Below are positions 37,301-43,999 of a stretch of 64,000 bases of DNA, in pieces; the stretch's first letter is position 1; the number at the start of each line of letters is the position of its first letter. This DNA comes from an uncultured Psychrobacter sp. (GTDB taxonomy: Bacteria; Pseudomonadota; Gammaproteobacteria; Pseudomonadales; Moraxellaceae). The notes under the pieces were generated by a model. The model searched no databases. It saw only the letters and a list, made by a program, of their open reading frames with translations, and was not told the origin of the DNA. The DNA lies in assembly GCA_947501045.1 (NCBI GenBank), contig CANMUI010000008.1:72558-136557 (forward strand), in the 5' to 3' direction. The position numbers and the translations under genes were made by a program.

Positions 37301-37720
37301 ATGATCCCAATCTATCAGACCAATGGTTTGCGAGGTTTTTTTACCGTCGATAAACTCAGTCACGGTCACGCCATACAGCATGGCGTTATAGAGCTTTTCA
37401 TTGGCGAGCTGCAAGCCTAAATTCATAGCAGGATTGAGCTCGTGCATGATTTTATCAATTGCGCTATCTGATAAATAATGCGGCTTGCCTTCAAAGGTAA
37501 AGGTTTGCTCGGCTAAAAACGCACGCATGATGGGCAATAACACCACTTGGTTAGTGGCTTTATTTGACGCTGCTTTTGAGCGCATGGCACTGCATTCGCT
37601 GGGTGGAATAAACCGATAGCCTAGTGTAGTGAGTAAGGTCAAGGCAGGGATCTTTGAGCTGAATTCTTCGGCGAAGTTGATACTTGCATTGGAGCTAATA
37701 TTAGCACTTGGTTTGGTCAT
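34331..37720 (-). CDS. hsdR: Type I restriction enzyme R subunit (HsdR)
   Basis: Motor and nuclease subunit of a type I restriction system. About 1129 residues from the ATG at 37720 (MTKPSANISSN); the frame also opens at ATG 37771, adding 17. N-terminal nuclease core: PDIVCFVNGLPLAVIEAKRP (D...E-x-K) near residue 180. Superfamily 2 helicase motifs: I HTTGSGKSFTMV, Ia IIVVTDRVDLETQL, II VDEGHRSQ, III AFTGTPL, and VI QAIARVDR. A long helical C-terminal domain binds the methylase. hsdM and hsdS lie 5 kb upstream on the same strand, separated by other defence genes. No frameshift is seen. Confidence 0.93.
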   Translation of the reverse strand: MTKPSANISSNASINFAEEFSSKIPALTLLTTLGYRFIPPSECSAMRSKAASNKATNQVVLLPIMRAFLAEQTFTFEGKPHYLSDSAIDKIMHELNPAMNLGLQLANEKLYNAMLYGVTVTEFIDGKKTSQTIGLIDWDHIDKNSFHITEEFVVQNAEGTGNVIPDIVCFVNGLPLAVIEAKRPDSTREGQSTNAQAVSQHIRNQHQKQIPHLFAYSQLLLAVNGHDGLYGTCGTPEKFWAKWVEEEILEPEFARLKNQKLNNEQIESLFNHRPASVKNEYRSLINNGDLVVTDQDRLIISLLQPERLLEMMRLFTLFDKKAGKIVARYQQVFGIKALIERISTFDEQGSREGGVIWHTTGSGKSFTMVFFSKALIWLEELAKCRIIVVTDRVDLETQLSNTFKSGGVITSKRDSRDAMATSGRRLAQQIGHGNERVIFSIINKFGSAVKYDECYNDSPNIIVMVDEGHRSQNGENNIRMAQALPNAAFIAFTGTPLLKDDKTENKFGSIIHSYTMQQAVKDKTVTPLLYEERVPELNTNDQAIDAWFDRITQKLSDDQKSDLKRKFSQKGQIYQVEGRIELIAHDISDHFQNFKQQHLKGQLACDSKASAIRYKMALDKIGKVTSVVAMSPPDTREGHDTVDGESKNIVQNWWQDNVANNYGGDEKAYTKAIIEAFSTDDGPDIMIVVDKLLTGFDEPKNTVLYIDKPLKQHNLIQAIARVDRLHEKKRFGYLIDYRGILKELDITIEKYQDLAERTQGGFDIEDLKGLYNAMDTEYKQLPRLHSELWAIFSSVKNKQDGQALRQVLAPKMQEVDGRVVDTKLKARDDFYAALTAFSNAMKIALQSASFFEDKSFDNKRDRYKADLKAFINLRKQVREDADETIDYDEYEANIRSLLDKHIAGLEVREAKGVYLVDNLGKLGKDFKPENLSDDEARNQTDKITGRVTKMIEQDLADDPYAQEYFSKLLKQAIADAKAMFDAPVKQYMMFADFEQAVKDRDVADVPNAFIDDKGKLNKHAQAYFGLFKLLFDAGGDNDSLADKELDNDKLVAYAFEIDEVVKTNVAEYSINASEIENAINRSLLPMLFADLGIDKAQQLIEEVLKITRLGLSREAKSTKETSSPRAARG

Positions 37721-37987
37721 AGCTGCCCACTTTAGACATAGCGTTTGTTTGGTTTTGTTTATTGTAGCCATAACGTCATAAAAAGCGTAGCGTTTTATAA
37801 TATTAACCTATTGGCGCTCATGCATTGACTGGTTAAAAAGATCATCTAGCTAATTTCAATAAAATAGGTATCAATATGGACGTCAAAACATATTTTTCAT
37901 ATAATAACACTGAACGAATATCCAAAAAAATTATAAAATAACAAGTGCCAAACCCATAAAAATAATATTAGGAATATAGCTATAAAC

Positions 37988-38617
37988 ATGAATATAGCCA
38001 GCTACGACATGCTACAAAGATCTATGCAAGAGACGCCTGCAAACGCTCTTATAAGATTGATATATATTAGTGGCGTAAATACCACTGATAGCTCTGTATT
38101 TAAGCATATACAGCATCACTCAGAATCTTTTAACAAAGATAATCATATCGCGGGTTTTTTGTGCAATAACAGCAAGAACTTTTTGCAATGCCTAGAAGGC
38201 ACAAAGGACGTCATCTCTGCGCTTATGCAAAGAATCTTCAAAGATATTAATCACAAAGATGTGGATGTGGTGTTTGTTAAAAAGGTAAGCAGTTATAGCT
38301 TTACAGATTGGCGTATGCACAGTCTGAACCTAAATGATGGTAACTGGGAAAAATTCTCTAATCATACTCAGCTAAGTGATATCTCACCCTTCAAACCACA
38401 GCATTGGCCTTCTTGGTTCGTTGAGCATTTCATCGAATCTGTAAAAACAATTGATTACTCTACTCTAGATAAAGACTATATTACCTTTGATAGTCTAGGA
38501 TATTCTGACGTTGAAAAAAAACTGGCTAATGATAATATTTTGTTCTATATCTTTCTTAGTTTATTAATTGGTTCTACCGTCGTGATTTCACTGTTTAGAT
38601 ATAATGTGGTTTCTTGA
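37988..38617 (+). CDS. BLUF-domain blue-light sensor with C-terminal membrane helix
   Basis: 209 residues. A BLUF flavin-binding domain spans about 20-115. All photocycle residues are present at the spacing of AppA: Tyr26 (RLIYIS), Asn49, Gln67 (FLQCLEG), Trp108 and Met110 (FTDWRMHSLNL). After a linker, a single hydrophobic helix at about 184-203 (ILFYIFLSLLIGSTVVISLF) ends the protein, so it is probably anchored with the sensor in the cytoplasm. There is no output domain. It is transcribed against its neighbours, between hsdR and ptuB. BLUF identity is firm; partner and output are unknown. Confidence 0.87.
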   Translation: MNIASYDMLQRSMQETPANALIRLIYISGVNTTDSSVFKHIQHHSESFNKDNHIAGFLCNNSKNFLQCLEGTKDVISALMQRIFKDINHKDVDVVFVKKVSSYSFTDWRMHSLNLNDGNWEKFSNHTQLSDISPFKPQHWPSWFVEHFIESVKTIDYSTLDKDYITFDSLGYSDVEKKLANDNILFYIFLSLLIGSTVVISLFRYNVVS

Positions 38618-38654
38618 CACTAATGGTGACTACTGTAGGTTAGCGTTTTAAATA

Positions 38655-39281
38655 TCAAGCCACCCATTGTCTCAAAATATTTATAGCAACTGGTGCAAAG
38701 GCTTCAAGTTTGCCATTTCTCGGAATCGATAAATCATTAATCACCATTTGGATTAAATCGCTATCATCGACAACATCTTCGGGATCAATACCTCCGCCTA
38801 ATAATAAAGCTTGTACAAACTGCCGTCTTTGCTCGACCAAAGATTTATTGTTATTGCCTAAATTTAACACCCGAATGGTTTCTTGGGCATTAGCAGTTTT
38901 GCCTTCAACTCTACCGCTTAACTTAAACTCTAAGTCTGTCTCACATTCTATATCAAAAGGCGTAAGTGGTAATGGCTGCGAACCATGCGCATCATCGCAC
39001 TGCTTGGACGTCCTGCAACTGGCGACTATATTAGTATAATCAAGGCTTCTATTTGGCGCCATGCGTCTAGCGAGGACATGTTCATTCATGCAATCTTTAC
39101 CATTACCTGAAATGGGTTTGCAGCAGTATGCACATAAATAAAACTGTTCTATTGCACAAGAAAGCCGGATATCTACTCTTTCTACTTTATTTAAATTATC
39201 GTAATTGCTATGAGGGTTTGCTCGCTTCCAGCGGGTCAGGGTTTGGGGCTCAAAGCCTGCTTGCTTAGTTATTTTTCGCAA
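38655..39281 (-). CDS. ptuB: Septu-like HNH endonuclease (PtuB type)
   Basis: Putative nuclease effector of a Septu defence pair. 208 residues from a TTG start at 39281: AAGGAG sits seven bases ahead, and the start overlaps the end of ptuA by 17 bases, indicating translational coupling. The N-terminus (RKITKQAG...LTRWKRANP) matches the opening of the TIGR02646 HNH family. The core has Cys50/Cys53, His68 (NEHVLARR), Asn84 (DYTNIVASC), Cys89, Cys95 and His99. A longer frame starting at 39350 would overlap ptuA by 86 bases and lacks a site. PtuB is known to act with the ATPase PtuA against phage. Confidence 0.82.
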   Translation of the reverse strand: MRKITKQAGFEPQTLTRWKRANPHSNYDNLNKVERVDIRLSCAIEQFYLCAYCCKPISGNGKDCMNEHVLARRMAPNRSLDYTNIVASCRTSKQCDDAHGSQPLPLTPFDIECETDLEFKLSGRVEGKTANAQETIRVLNLGNNNKSLVEQRRQFVQALLLGGGIDPEDVVDDSDLIQMVINDLSIPRNGKLEAFAPVAINILRQWVA

Positions 39282-40716
39282 GTTGCAGCTCCTTTTTACG
39301 AAGCAGCAACCTTGCTTTAGCAAGCTCCATATTGCCTGATGGCAGCTCATTTTCTAAAGCTTGTAGCAGGGTCTTAGCAGTACCGATATCGGCGTCATGA
39401 ATGGCATCTAATAGATTGCCAAGCTTTTCGTTAATGTCATGATCACGAATGTCAGTATCCATCGCCTCTAGCAAGACAGTATTAACGTCCTCACCATATA
39501 AAGGTGGCAATGCGGTTACCTCGCCATCATTTAACAAGTAAACTAAAATATTTTTTTGATCGCTGATGACTAAAGGCGAATGGGTGCTTAGGACAATCTG
39601 GCATTTAGGAAAGGTATCGGTAAAGCGCTGCACCAGATTGCGCTGCCAGCTGGGATGCAGGTGCATATCAACTTCATCTATCAAGATGATGCCATCACCG
39701 TGCAAAGGATTATCTAATTCTGGATTCATCATTGCTAGACGTCTAGCAATATCGCCCACTAGCGCCATGAGCGATTTCTCTCCTTGCGACAGTTGCATAA
39801 CATTTAAAGATTGACCATTTTTATCGACTGCCATATGCAGGCGAGGTTTACGCTGTACACGGATATTACTTAAATTGGGCATAAAAGCCGTAATCGCGGT
39901 TCTGACGGCGTTTAGTTGTTTGTCTCTATGTTCATTCTCCAATTGTCTTTTGATACGAGATAGTGACTTCATTATATCTTGTATCTCTTCTTTTATAGTA
40001 GCTGAGTCAGACAAAATTAAATTTTTGATTTTTTCCTCATAATGACCATTCATTAACGCATCTACATCTGAAGACTCATTTTCAAGATACAAATCAAATC
40101 TTCTACTTTCCTCCTCATTCTCAATATCTTCACGCTCGCGAAACCATTCAAAAAAGCGCCGAAAGTCTACGCCTTGATTGAGCGCACTATCATAACCGTC
40201 TATCTGATCAAAATTGTGTTTGTTTCTAATTTTTAATGGAATATCCAATACCGAACGCTCAACAGGATAGTAAGCAATCAAAGGCAAGCTAGCACTATCG
40301 TTATCGGTAAGTTGCTGACGATAATTATCTACAAGCTTAGAAAGTTGGCTCAAATTACTAGACTTATCGCTTTTACGCCCTTTTCGTACCTTAACCAGTG
40401 TCCATTGGTACGATGAAAGCATGTTTTCACCAGTAGTTTGGACATCATCAGATAGTTGCAAAGTAATACTGGCAGCTGGTGCGTCATCGATAATGGCAAG
40501 CTCATTGATGGGATGACCACTGCCCTTTTCGGTACGCATACGCGCAACGAACCAGCTTAAAGAAGTCGCTAACGCTTCTAATATTGAGGTCTTACCTGCG
40601 CCGTTATTACCAATAAATACGGTAACATTCGATTGGTTATCTTCAGTCGGGGCAAAGTCCACTTCAAGGCTCTCAAAGCGTCCTAGGTTATTTAGCGTTA
40701 ACTTTTTTATTTCCAT
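39265..40716 (-). CDS. ptuA: Septu-like AAA/ABC ATPase (PtuA type)
   Basis: ATPase of the Septu pair. About 483 residues from ATG 40716 (a TTG four codons earlier is possible). SMC/ABC-type architecture: MEIKKLTLNNLGRFESLEV start, Walker A FIGNNGAGKTS, a central helical region (about 180-290), signature-like LSQGEKSLMALVG, Walker B GIILIDEVDMHLHP, and the H-loop STHSPLVIS. This layout is shared by PtuA and the COG3950 ATPases. It is directly followed by, and overlaps, the HNH gene. No reverse transcriptase lies nearby, so it is not part of an Ec78-type retron. Confidence 0.82.
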   Translation of the reverse strand: MEIKKLTLNNLGRFESLEVDFAPTEDNQSNVTVFIGNNGAGKTSILEALATSLSWFVARMRTEKGSGHPINELAIIDDAPAASITLQLSDDVQTTGENMLSSYQWTLVKVRKGRKSDKSSNLSQLSKLVDNYRQQLTDNDSASLPLIAYYPVERSVLDIPLKIRNKHNFDQIDGYDSALNQGVDFRRFFEWFREREDIENEEESRRFDLYLENESSDVDALMNGHYEEKIKNLILSDSATIKEEIQDIMKSLSRIKRQLENEHRDKQLNAVRTAITAFMPNLSNIRVQRKPRLHMAVDKNGQSLNVMQLSQGEKSLMALVGDIARRLAMMNPELDNPLHGDGIILIDEVDMHLHPSWQRNLVQRFTDTFPKCQIVLSTHSPLVISDQKNILVYLLNDGEVTALPPLYGEDVNTVLLEAMDTDIRDHDINEKLGNLLDAIHDADIGTAKTLLQALENELPSGNMELAKARLLLRKKELQLAKNN

Positions 40717-41007
40717 TTTTATGTCCAAGCTTTACGCTTTGCATCGGTAGGATTTATTGGTAAAGGGGTGAGCAATATTAAGTTAGTATAGCAGTGAGTC
40801 ATTAGCAATCGCTATAGATAGCTGCATTTCGTCTGATACTGTCATAAAAAAGGCAAAGAAAAACCGCCAAGGTTGCGCGTTACCCAGAGGGCACTAAGCG
40901 TGACGGTTATGTTGGGTATAGATTAGTTGGTAATTGTTTTAGTGTCAATGTTTATTAATTTGAAGAACTAGTGAAATATACGTTATCTCTTAAATAGAGC
41001 GCGACCC

Positions 41008-41077
41008 GTAGGCTGTGGCTTTAGCCCAGCATAATAATTTTGCAAAGTCTTGGGATGGTCTCAAAGCCACAGCCTAC
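41008..41077. repeat. Palindromic element behind the three-gene cassette
   Basis: Perfect 15-base inverted ends GTAGGCTGTGGCTTT (41008-41022) and AAAGCCACAGCCTAC (41063-41077) enclose 40 bases. It starts two bases beyond the stop of the minus-strand gene ending at 41080. It resembles a REP/MITE-like unit and could serve as a transcript 3'-end hairpin. Confidence 0.75.
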
Positions 41078-41079
41078 AT

Positions 41080-41358
41080 CTACTCCACTTCACGATTAAA
41101 CATATCTTTAAAATCACCTTCGTCAGCATCTATGTGTATTCTTTTATACGCTCTCGGTATTTTATCTATAATTTTTTCAGAAAAAATAGTACTAGCTTCT
41201 TTGGTAGTATTCGCATCATAACCAAAGGTAATTTGCCACTCATTACTATCATCGTCAATCACAACCTCTTCAAGCATTAAATTTTGGATATCTTCGTCTT
41301 GATATATCTCATTGAAAAATTGGCGAGCAAGCTTTACGGCTTGGGTGACTTCAATCAT
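41080..41358 (-). CDS. Small acidic protein (92 aa), unknown
   Basis: Starts MIEVTQAVKLARQFFNEIYQ and continues with short beta-like segments (NLMLEEVVIDDD, EWQITFGYD) before YKRIHIDADEGDFKDMF. The alternation of one helix and several strands suggests a small cystatin/PepSY-like fold, an inference from pattern only. Acidic, no membrane helix. It begins one base behind the membrane protein gene, so the two are translationally coupled; it is the third gene of an unrecognised cassette inside the defence island. No function assigned. Confidence 0.7.
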   Translation of the reverse strand: MIEVTQAVKLARQFFNEIYQDEDIQNLMLEEVVIDDDSNEWQITFGYDANTTKEASTIFSEKIIDKIPRAYKRIHIDADEGDFKDMFNREVE

Positions 41359-41359
41359 A

Positions 41360-41635
41360 TCAATCTAACATCCAGCGCGGAATGTACTCATTCTTATAAT
41401 CTTTAATCCATACAGTGATAAACGTTTGAATAGTGTATATACTACCTATCATATAAATCGCCATATGAAAGGGCATAAAAGATATTGGTTGGGTCAAAAA
41501 CTCAATTTCGGTAGGAATAAAGTAAGTAGCTGAAAAAGTGATAATCAACATAATAGTGGCTACGAGTAAAGCTCTACCAGCGAACATACAATAATAGATA
41601 ATCGAATCCAACATATTAAAAATAAAATTTTTCAT
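41360..41635 (-). CDS. Two-helix membrane protein (91 aa), unknown
   Basis: From ATG 41635 (GAGAG lies five bases ahead; a GTG two codons earlier is less likely). MKNFIFNMLDSIIYYCMFAG is followed by helix one at about 19-40 (LVATIMLIITFSATYF) and helix two at about 54-75 (HMAIYMIGSIYTIQTFITVW), then a short charged tail KDYKNEYIPRWMLD. Middle gene of a three-gene cassette, 54 bases behind the ribbon-helix-helix gene. Size and layout would suit a small membrane toxin, a holin-like effector or an anchor; nothing in the sequence decides. Confidence 0.7.
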   Translation of the reverse strand: MKNFIFNMLDSIIYYCMFAGRALLVATIMLIITFSATYFIPTEIEFLTQPISFMPFHMAIYMIGSIYTIQTFITVWIKDYKNEYIPRWMLD

Positions 41636-41689
41636 TAGCACTCTCGTTTTTTGGTTAGTGAAAGCGGCGTTTAACCATATAATTCCTAG

Positions 41690-42178
41690 CTACTTATTAC
41701 TTTCAAGATACTCCATATGTTTATCAGTTATATGGTCTTCAACTATTAGCCAGTTGAGACTGCCAACACCATCATCTACTATGTCAAGATGATGCCCACC
41801 TTCGTACACAAAAACATTTTTATTAAAAAACATAAATCTATCTTTCAATGAGCGGGATTCACTCATATATCCTAAATACACCTGAATATCTTTTTTTAAA
41901 TCCTTTAAATCTTGCTTAAAATCAATATCGAATGAGTTAATCATTTTTCCATGAATAATGCGTTTCATACCATTATCTAGATTAATAATCTTGATGCTAG
42001 AAGGATTAACTGCATGTATGGTAGATAAACCTCTATCGATAAGATCAATCATTGCTGCATTAAGAGATAGATCATTTTCTTTAGCAAACTCTGCAATTTC
42101 ATCATATTGCTCTTGCGGCATTCGAATTTGGGAACGTTTCCAATCATCTTGATTCTGAGTACGGGTTTTACTGCTCAT
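41690..42178 (-). CDS. Ribbon-helix-helix (Arc-like) protein, unknown C-terminal domain
   Basis: 162 residues. Residues about 13-52 (KRSQIRMPQEQYDEIAEF, then NDLSLNAAMIDLIDRGL) form a clear Arc/MetJ-type ribbon-helix-helix DNA-binding unit with the usual strand R-x-Q-I-R-M-P. The rest (about 60-162) is an unrecognised domain with IHGKMINSFDIDFKQDLKDL and a Trp/Ile-rich C-terminus. GTGGAG precedes the ATG. As first gene of the cassette it could repress its own promoter, as antitoxin-type regulators do. The function of the C-terminal domain is open. Confidence 0.75.
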   Translation of the reverse strand: MSSKTRTQNQDDWKRSQIRMPQEQYDEIAEFAKENDLSLNAAMIDLIDRGLSTIHAVNPSSIKIINLDNGMKRIIHGKMINSFDIDFKQDLKDLKKDIQVYLGYMSESRSLKDRFMFFNKNVFVYEGGHHLDIVDDGVGSLNWLIVEDHITDKHMEYLESNK

Positions 42179-42403
42179 TTTGGCTCCACATTTTATGACA
42201 TCAAATTAGTGTTGGCATTATTATAGTGCCATATATTATGTAGAGTCAATGACTAACATTATTTAATTCTTGACTACGCTTAAGCTAAATTAATATAATC
42301 ATCACATGCTAATGCTTCTATAAGATAGTTTATTAGCAAACGATTATCCTGATGTTTTGGATTACATTGTGCGCTCTCTTACTGATTCCCATCACCTTAC
42401 CTT

Positions 42404-42414
42404 TTGCGACGCAA
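42404..42414. promoter_or_regulatory. TTGCGACGCAA palindrome, possible operator
   Basis: A perfect 11-base palindrome about 50 bases ahead of the 24-codon frame and beside a TATACT -10-like hexamer (42432-42437). It could be an operator for the ribbon-helix-helix protein or for the small transcript; untested. Confidence 0.3.
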
Positions 42415-42466
42415 GTCAAAATATGGTGGTTTATACTTAAAACCTATAGACTTTTTTTAAGGAGAA

Positions 42467-42541
42467 ATGGTGATGATGATAGATAAGTTGAGAAATTACG
42501 TAAGTTGGAGCGCGGTATTCTGGGAGTGCGACAATAAGTAG
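42467..42541 (+). CDS. Possible 24-residue peptide
   Basis: A frame of 25 codons starting MVMMIDKLRNYVSW and ending in CDNK, with AAGGAG five bases ahead of the ATG. Two tryptophans and a cysteine are included. It may be a leader peptide or a small toxin, or the strong ribosome site may be chance. Confidence 0.3.
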   Translation: MVMMIDKLRNYVSWSAVFWECDNK

Positions 42542-42613
42542 GCGTGCAGTGCCAAACATCGACAAGGGGTAGAGTAATACCGTTAGACTTAGGTCTTAGC
42601 TCCCACCAAATTC

Positions 42614-42639
42614 AAAACCGCCCTAATTGGGCGGTTTTT
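42614..42639 (+). terminator. Intrinsic terminator of the small transcript
   Basis: AAAACCGCCC, loop TAATT, GGGCGGTTTT with a further T and a C. A ten-base perfect stem with a U-rich tail on the plus strand; the A run makes it usable on the minus strand as well. Confidence 0.8.
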
Positions 42640-42691
42640 CTGTTTAAAAATTTTGTGATGCTTTAGAACTTTAGATTATGAAAGTAGTACC

Positions 42692-42804
42692 GTAGGGTGT
42701 GGTTAGCGCAGCGTAACCCACCAAGTAATTATGAAAATCAAAAGTCGGTGGGTTACGTTTTTTGCCATTCTCTACGAGAATTTAAAAAACTAACCGCACC
42801 CTAC
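42692..42804. repeat. Nested palindromic element behind hsdS
   Basis: Outer arms GTAGGGTGTGGTTAG (42692-42706) and CTAACCGCACCCTAC (42790-42804) match at 14 of 15 positions; inner arms CGTAACCCACC (42712-42722) and GGTGGGTTACG (42747-42757) are perfect. The element ends seven bases beyond the hsdS stop. The sequence resembles widespread REP-type repeats of the GTAGGGTGGGTTAGCG kind. Confidence 0.75.
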
Positions 42805-42811
42805 GCCAAAA

Positions 42812-43999
42812 TCACCCATCAACCACCACCCGCTTCTTACCCGTCAACAAAACCTGCATCAACGCCTTTTTCTCCTGCTGCAAATCAGCCAACTGCTGCT
42901 CAAGCAACTCAATTTCTTTATCAGCATTGGTTAAGACGATGGCGATTTTATTTTGCTCATTTAATGAAGGAAAATAAACTGGAATCTTTTCGCATACAGC
43001 TTTATTTATTTTAGGTTGAGCAGATCCTGAGTTAAACTTTTTATAATCAAGGCTTTCGAGATATATACACAAAAATTCAGAGTTTTTATCTTTATTTGCT
43101 TTCATGACATGTGCATGATTATTAACCCAAATTTTACCCGAAACCATAAACACATGAGGCACTGCTCTTGAGAGAATATTTTCGCCGTCCTCACCTAATA
43201 AAATTAATTCATCATCAAAAATATAGTCGTTCACATAGTCAATAATGCCTGTTGCACCAAAATAGGGGTATTGACCTTGAATATCAGCTCTATCTTCTTG
43301 CTTAATAGGTTTGCGCATTCCATTTAAGAATGTCACACAATCTTTCAAAGGAGCAACTTCCCACTCACCCTCAAACCTTTTCCCCGACTCATCAAGCAAA
43401 CGCTTTTTACCCGTCAGCAATTGCTGCATCAAGGCTTTTTTCTGCTCGGTACTATTGTCAATTAAACGCTCAGTCGTACTAATTGCTTTATCCCAAGTGG
43501 ATAGGATTTTGGCGATTTTTTGTTGTTCGGGTAAAGGTGGCACAGGAATTTCAAAATTTCTAATTCTTGTTAAAGCAAGTTTAGGTTGAGCATTAGTTGT
43601 TTTTTCAGCTTCAATAAGCTTTTTGCCTATTGGAGAGCGTAGTACTGCTATTAAGTAATCTTGATTAATTTTTAAATTTGTTAATTTATCTGCATTTTCA
43701 GTTAAATTTGCATTTTCGAGAGCTGGAGGTATCTTACCAACTAAACCCAATAATGCTCCTGCAACGGTAATGAAAACATCATTTGCTGAAATTGTATATT
43801 TAGATATCGATTCCACTATTTCAGTTGGTACATATAGTATTGACAATGTATCAACACCATTTTCAGACATATCTTTAACTCGGATATAGGGAAAACCATT
43901 ATCTTCCAGCTGTAAGGAATATCCTTTAGGAATTCTTTTACCACCTTTTACATCTGCTATCTGCTCAATTCTTTTAATCTGCCAACCATTAGGCACCAT
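42812..43999 (-). CDS. hsdS: Type I restriction enzyme S subunit (HsdS)
   Basis: DNA-specificity subunit. 395 residues with two target-recognition domains (about 1-150 and 205-345), each followed by a conserved helical spacer: LPEQQKIAKILSTWDKAIST and LNEQNKIAIVLTNADKEIEL. The near repeat of ELLEQQLADLQQEKKALMQ-type helices shows the usual internal symmetry. It overlaps hsdM by 11 bases. The recognition sequence cannot be read from the protein. A large palindrome lies just behind it, and the next same-strand genes are not restriction genes. Confidence 0.92.
   Translation of the reverse strand: MVPNGWQIKRIEQIADVKGGKRIPKGYSLQLEDNGFPYIRVKDMSENGVDTLSILYVPTEIVESISKYTISANDVFITVAGALLGLVGKIPPALENANLTENADKLTNLKINQDYLIAVLRSPIGKKLIEAEKTTNAQPKLALTRIRNFEIPVPPLPEQQKIAKILSTWDKAISTTERLIDNSTEQKKALMQQLLTGKKRLLDESGKRFEGEWEVAPLKDCVTFLNGMRKPIKQEDRADIQGQYPYFGATGIIDYVNDYIFDDELILLGEDGENILSRAVPHVFMVSGKIWVNNHAHVMKANKDKNSEFLCIYLESLDYKKFNSGSAQPKINKAVCEKIPVYFPSLNEQNKIAIVLTNADKEIELLEQQLADLQQEKKALMQVLLTGKKRVVVDG

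Larger units (their letters stand above)
42440..42640 (+). ncRNA. Candidate small transcript with own terminator
   Basis: A TATACT -10-like hexamer at 42432-42437, an SD-led 24-codon frame, about 70 untranslated bases with a small AGAC-TTAG-GTCT hairpin, and a strong intrinsic terminator form a complete roughly 200-base unit opposite to hsdS and the cassette. Boundaries are guesses. The class is unknown. Confidence 0.35.
42179..42811. other. Region between hsdS and the three-gene cassette
   Basis: 633 bases without a long gene. From left to right it has an AT-rich promoter zone for the cassette, a TTGCGACGCAA palindrome (42404-42414), a possible small plus-strand transcript with a 24-codon frame, a terminator, and the nested palindromic element at 42692-42804. 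Confidence 0.6.

Noticed and set aside
38655..40716. Possible retron (Ec78-type) because of the PtuA/PtuB pair
   Set aside because: No reverse transcriptase gene and no msr/msd-like structure was seen on either side; treated as stand-alone Septu-like.
40729..41007. Possible gene upstream of ptuA
   Set aside because: Only short frames without translation signals; probably the ptuA promoter region.
42697..43014. 105-codon plus-strand frame across the hsdS end
   Set aside because: Runs through the palindromic element and antisense to hsdS; Pro/Thr-rich shadow.
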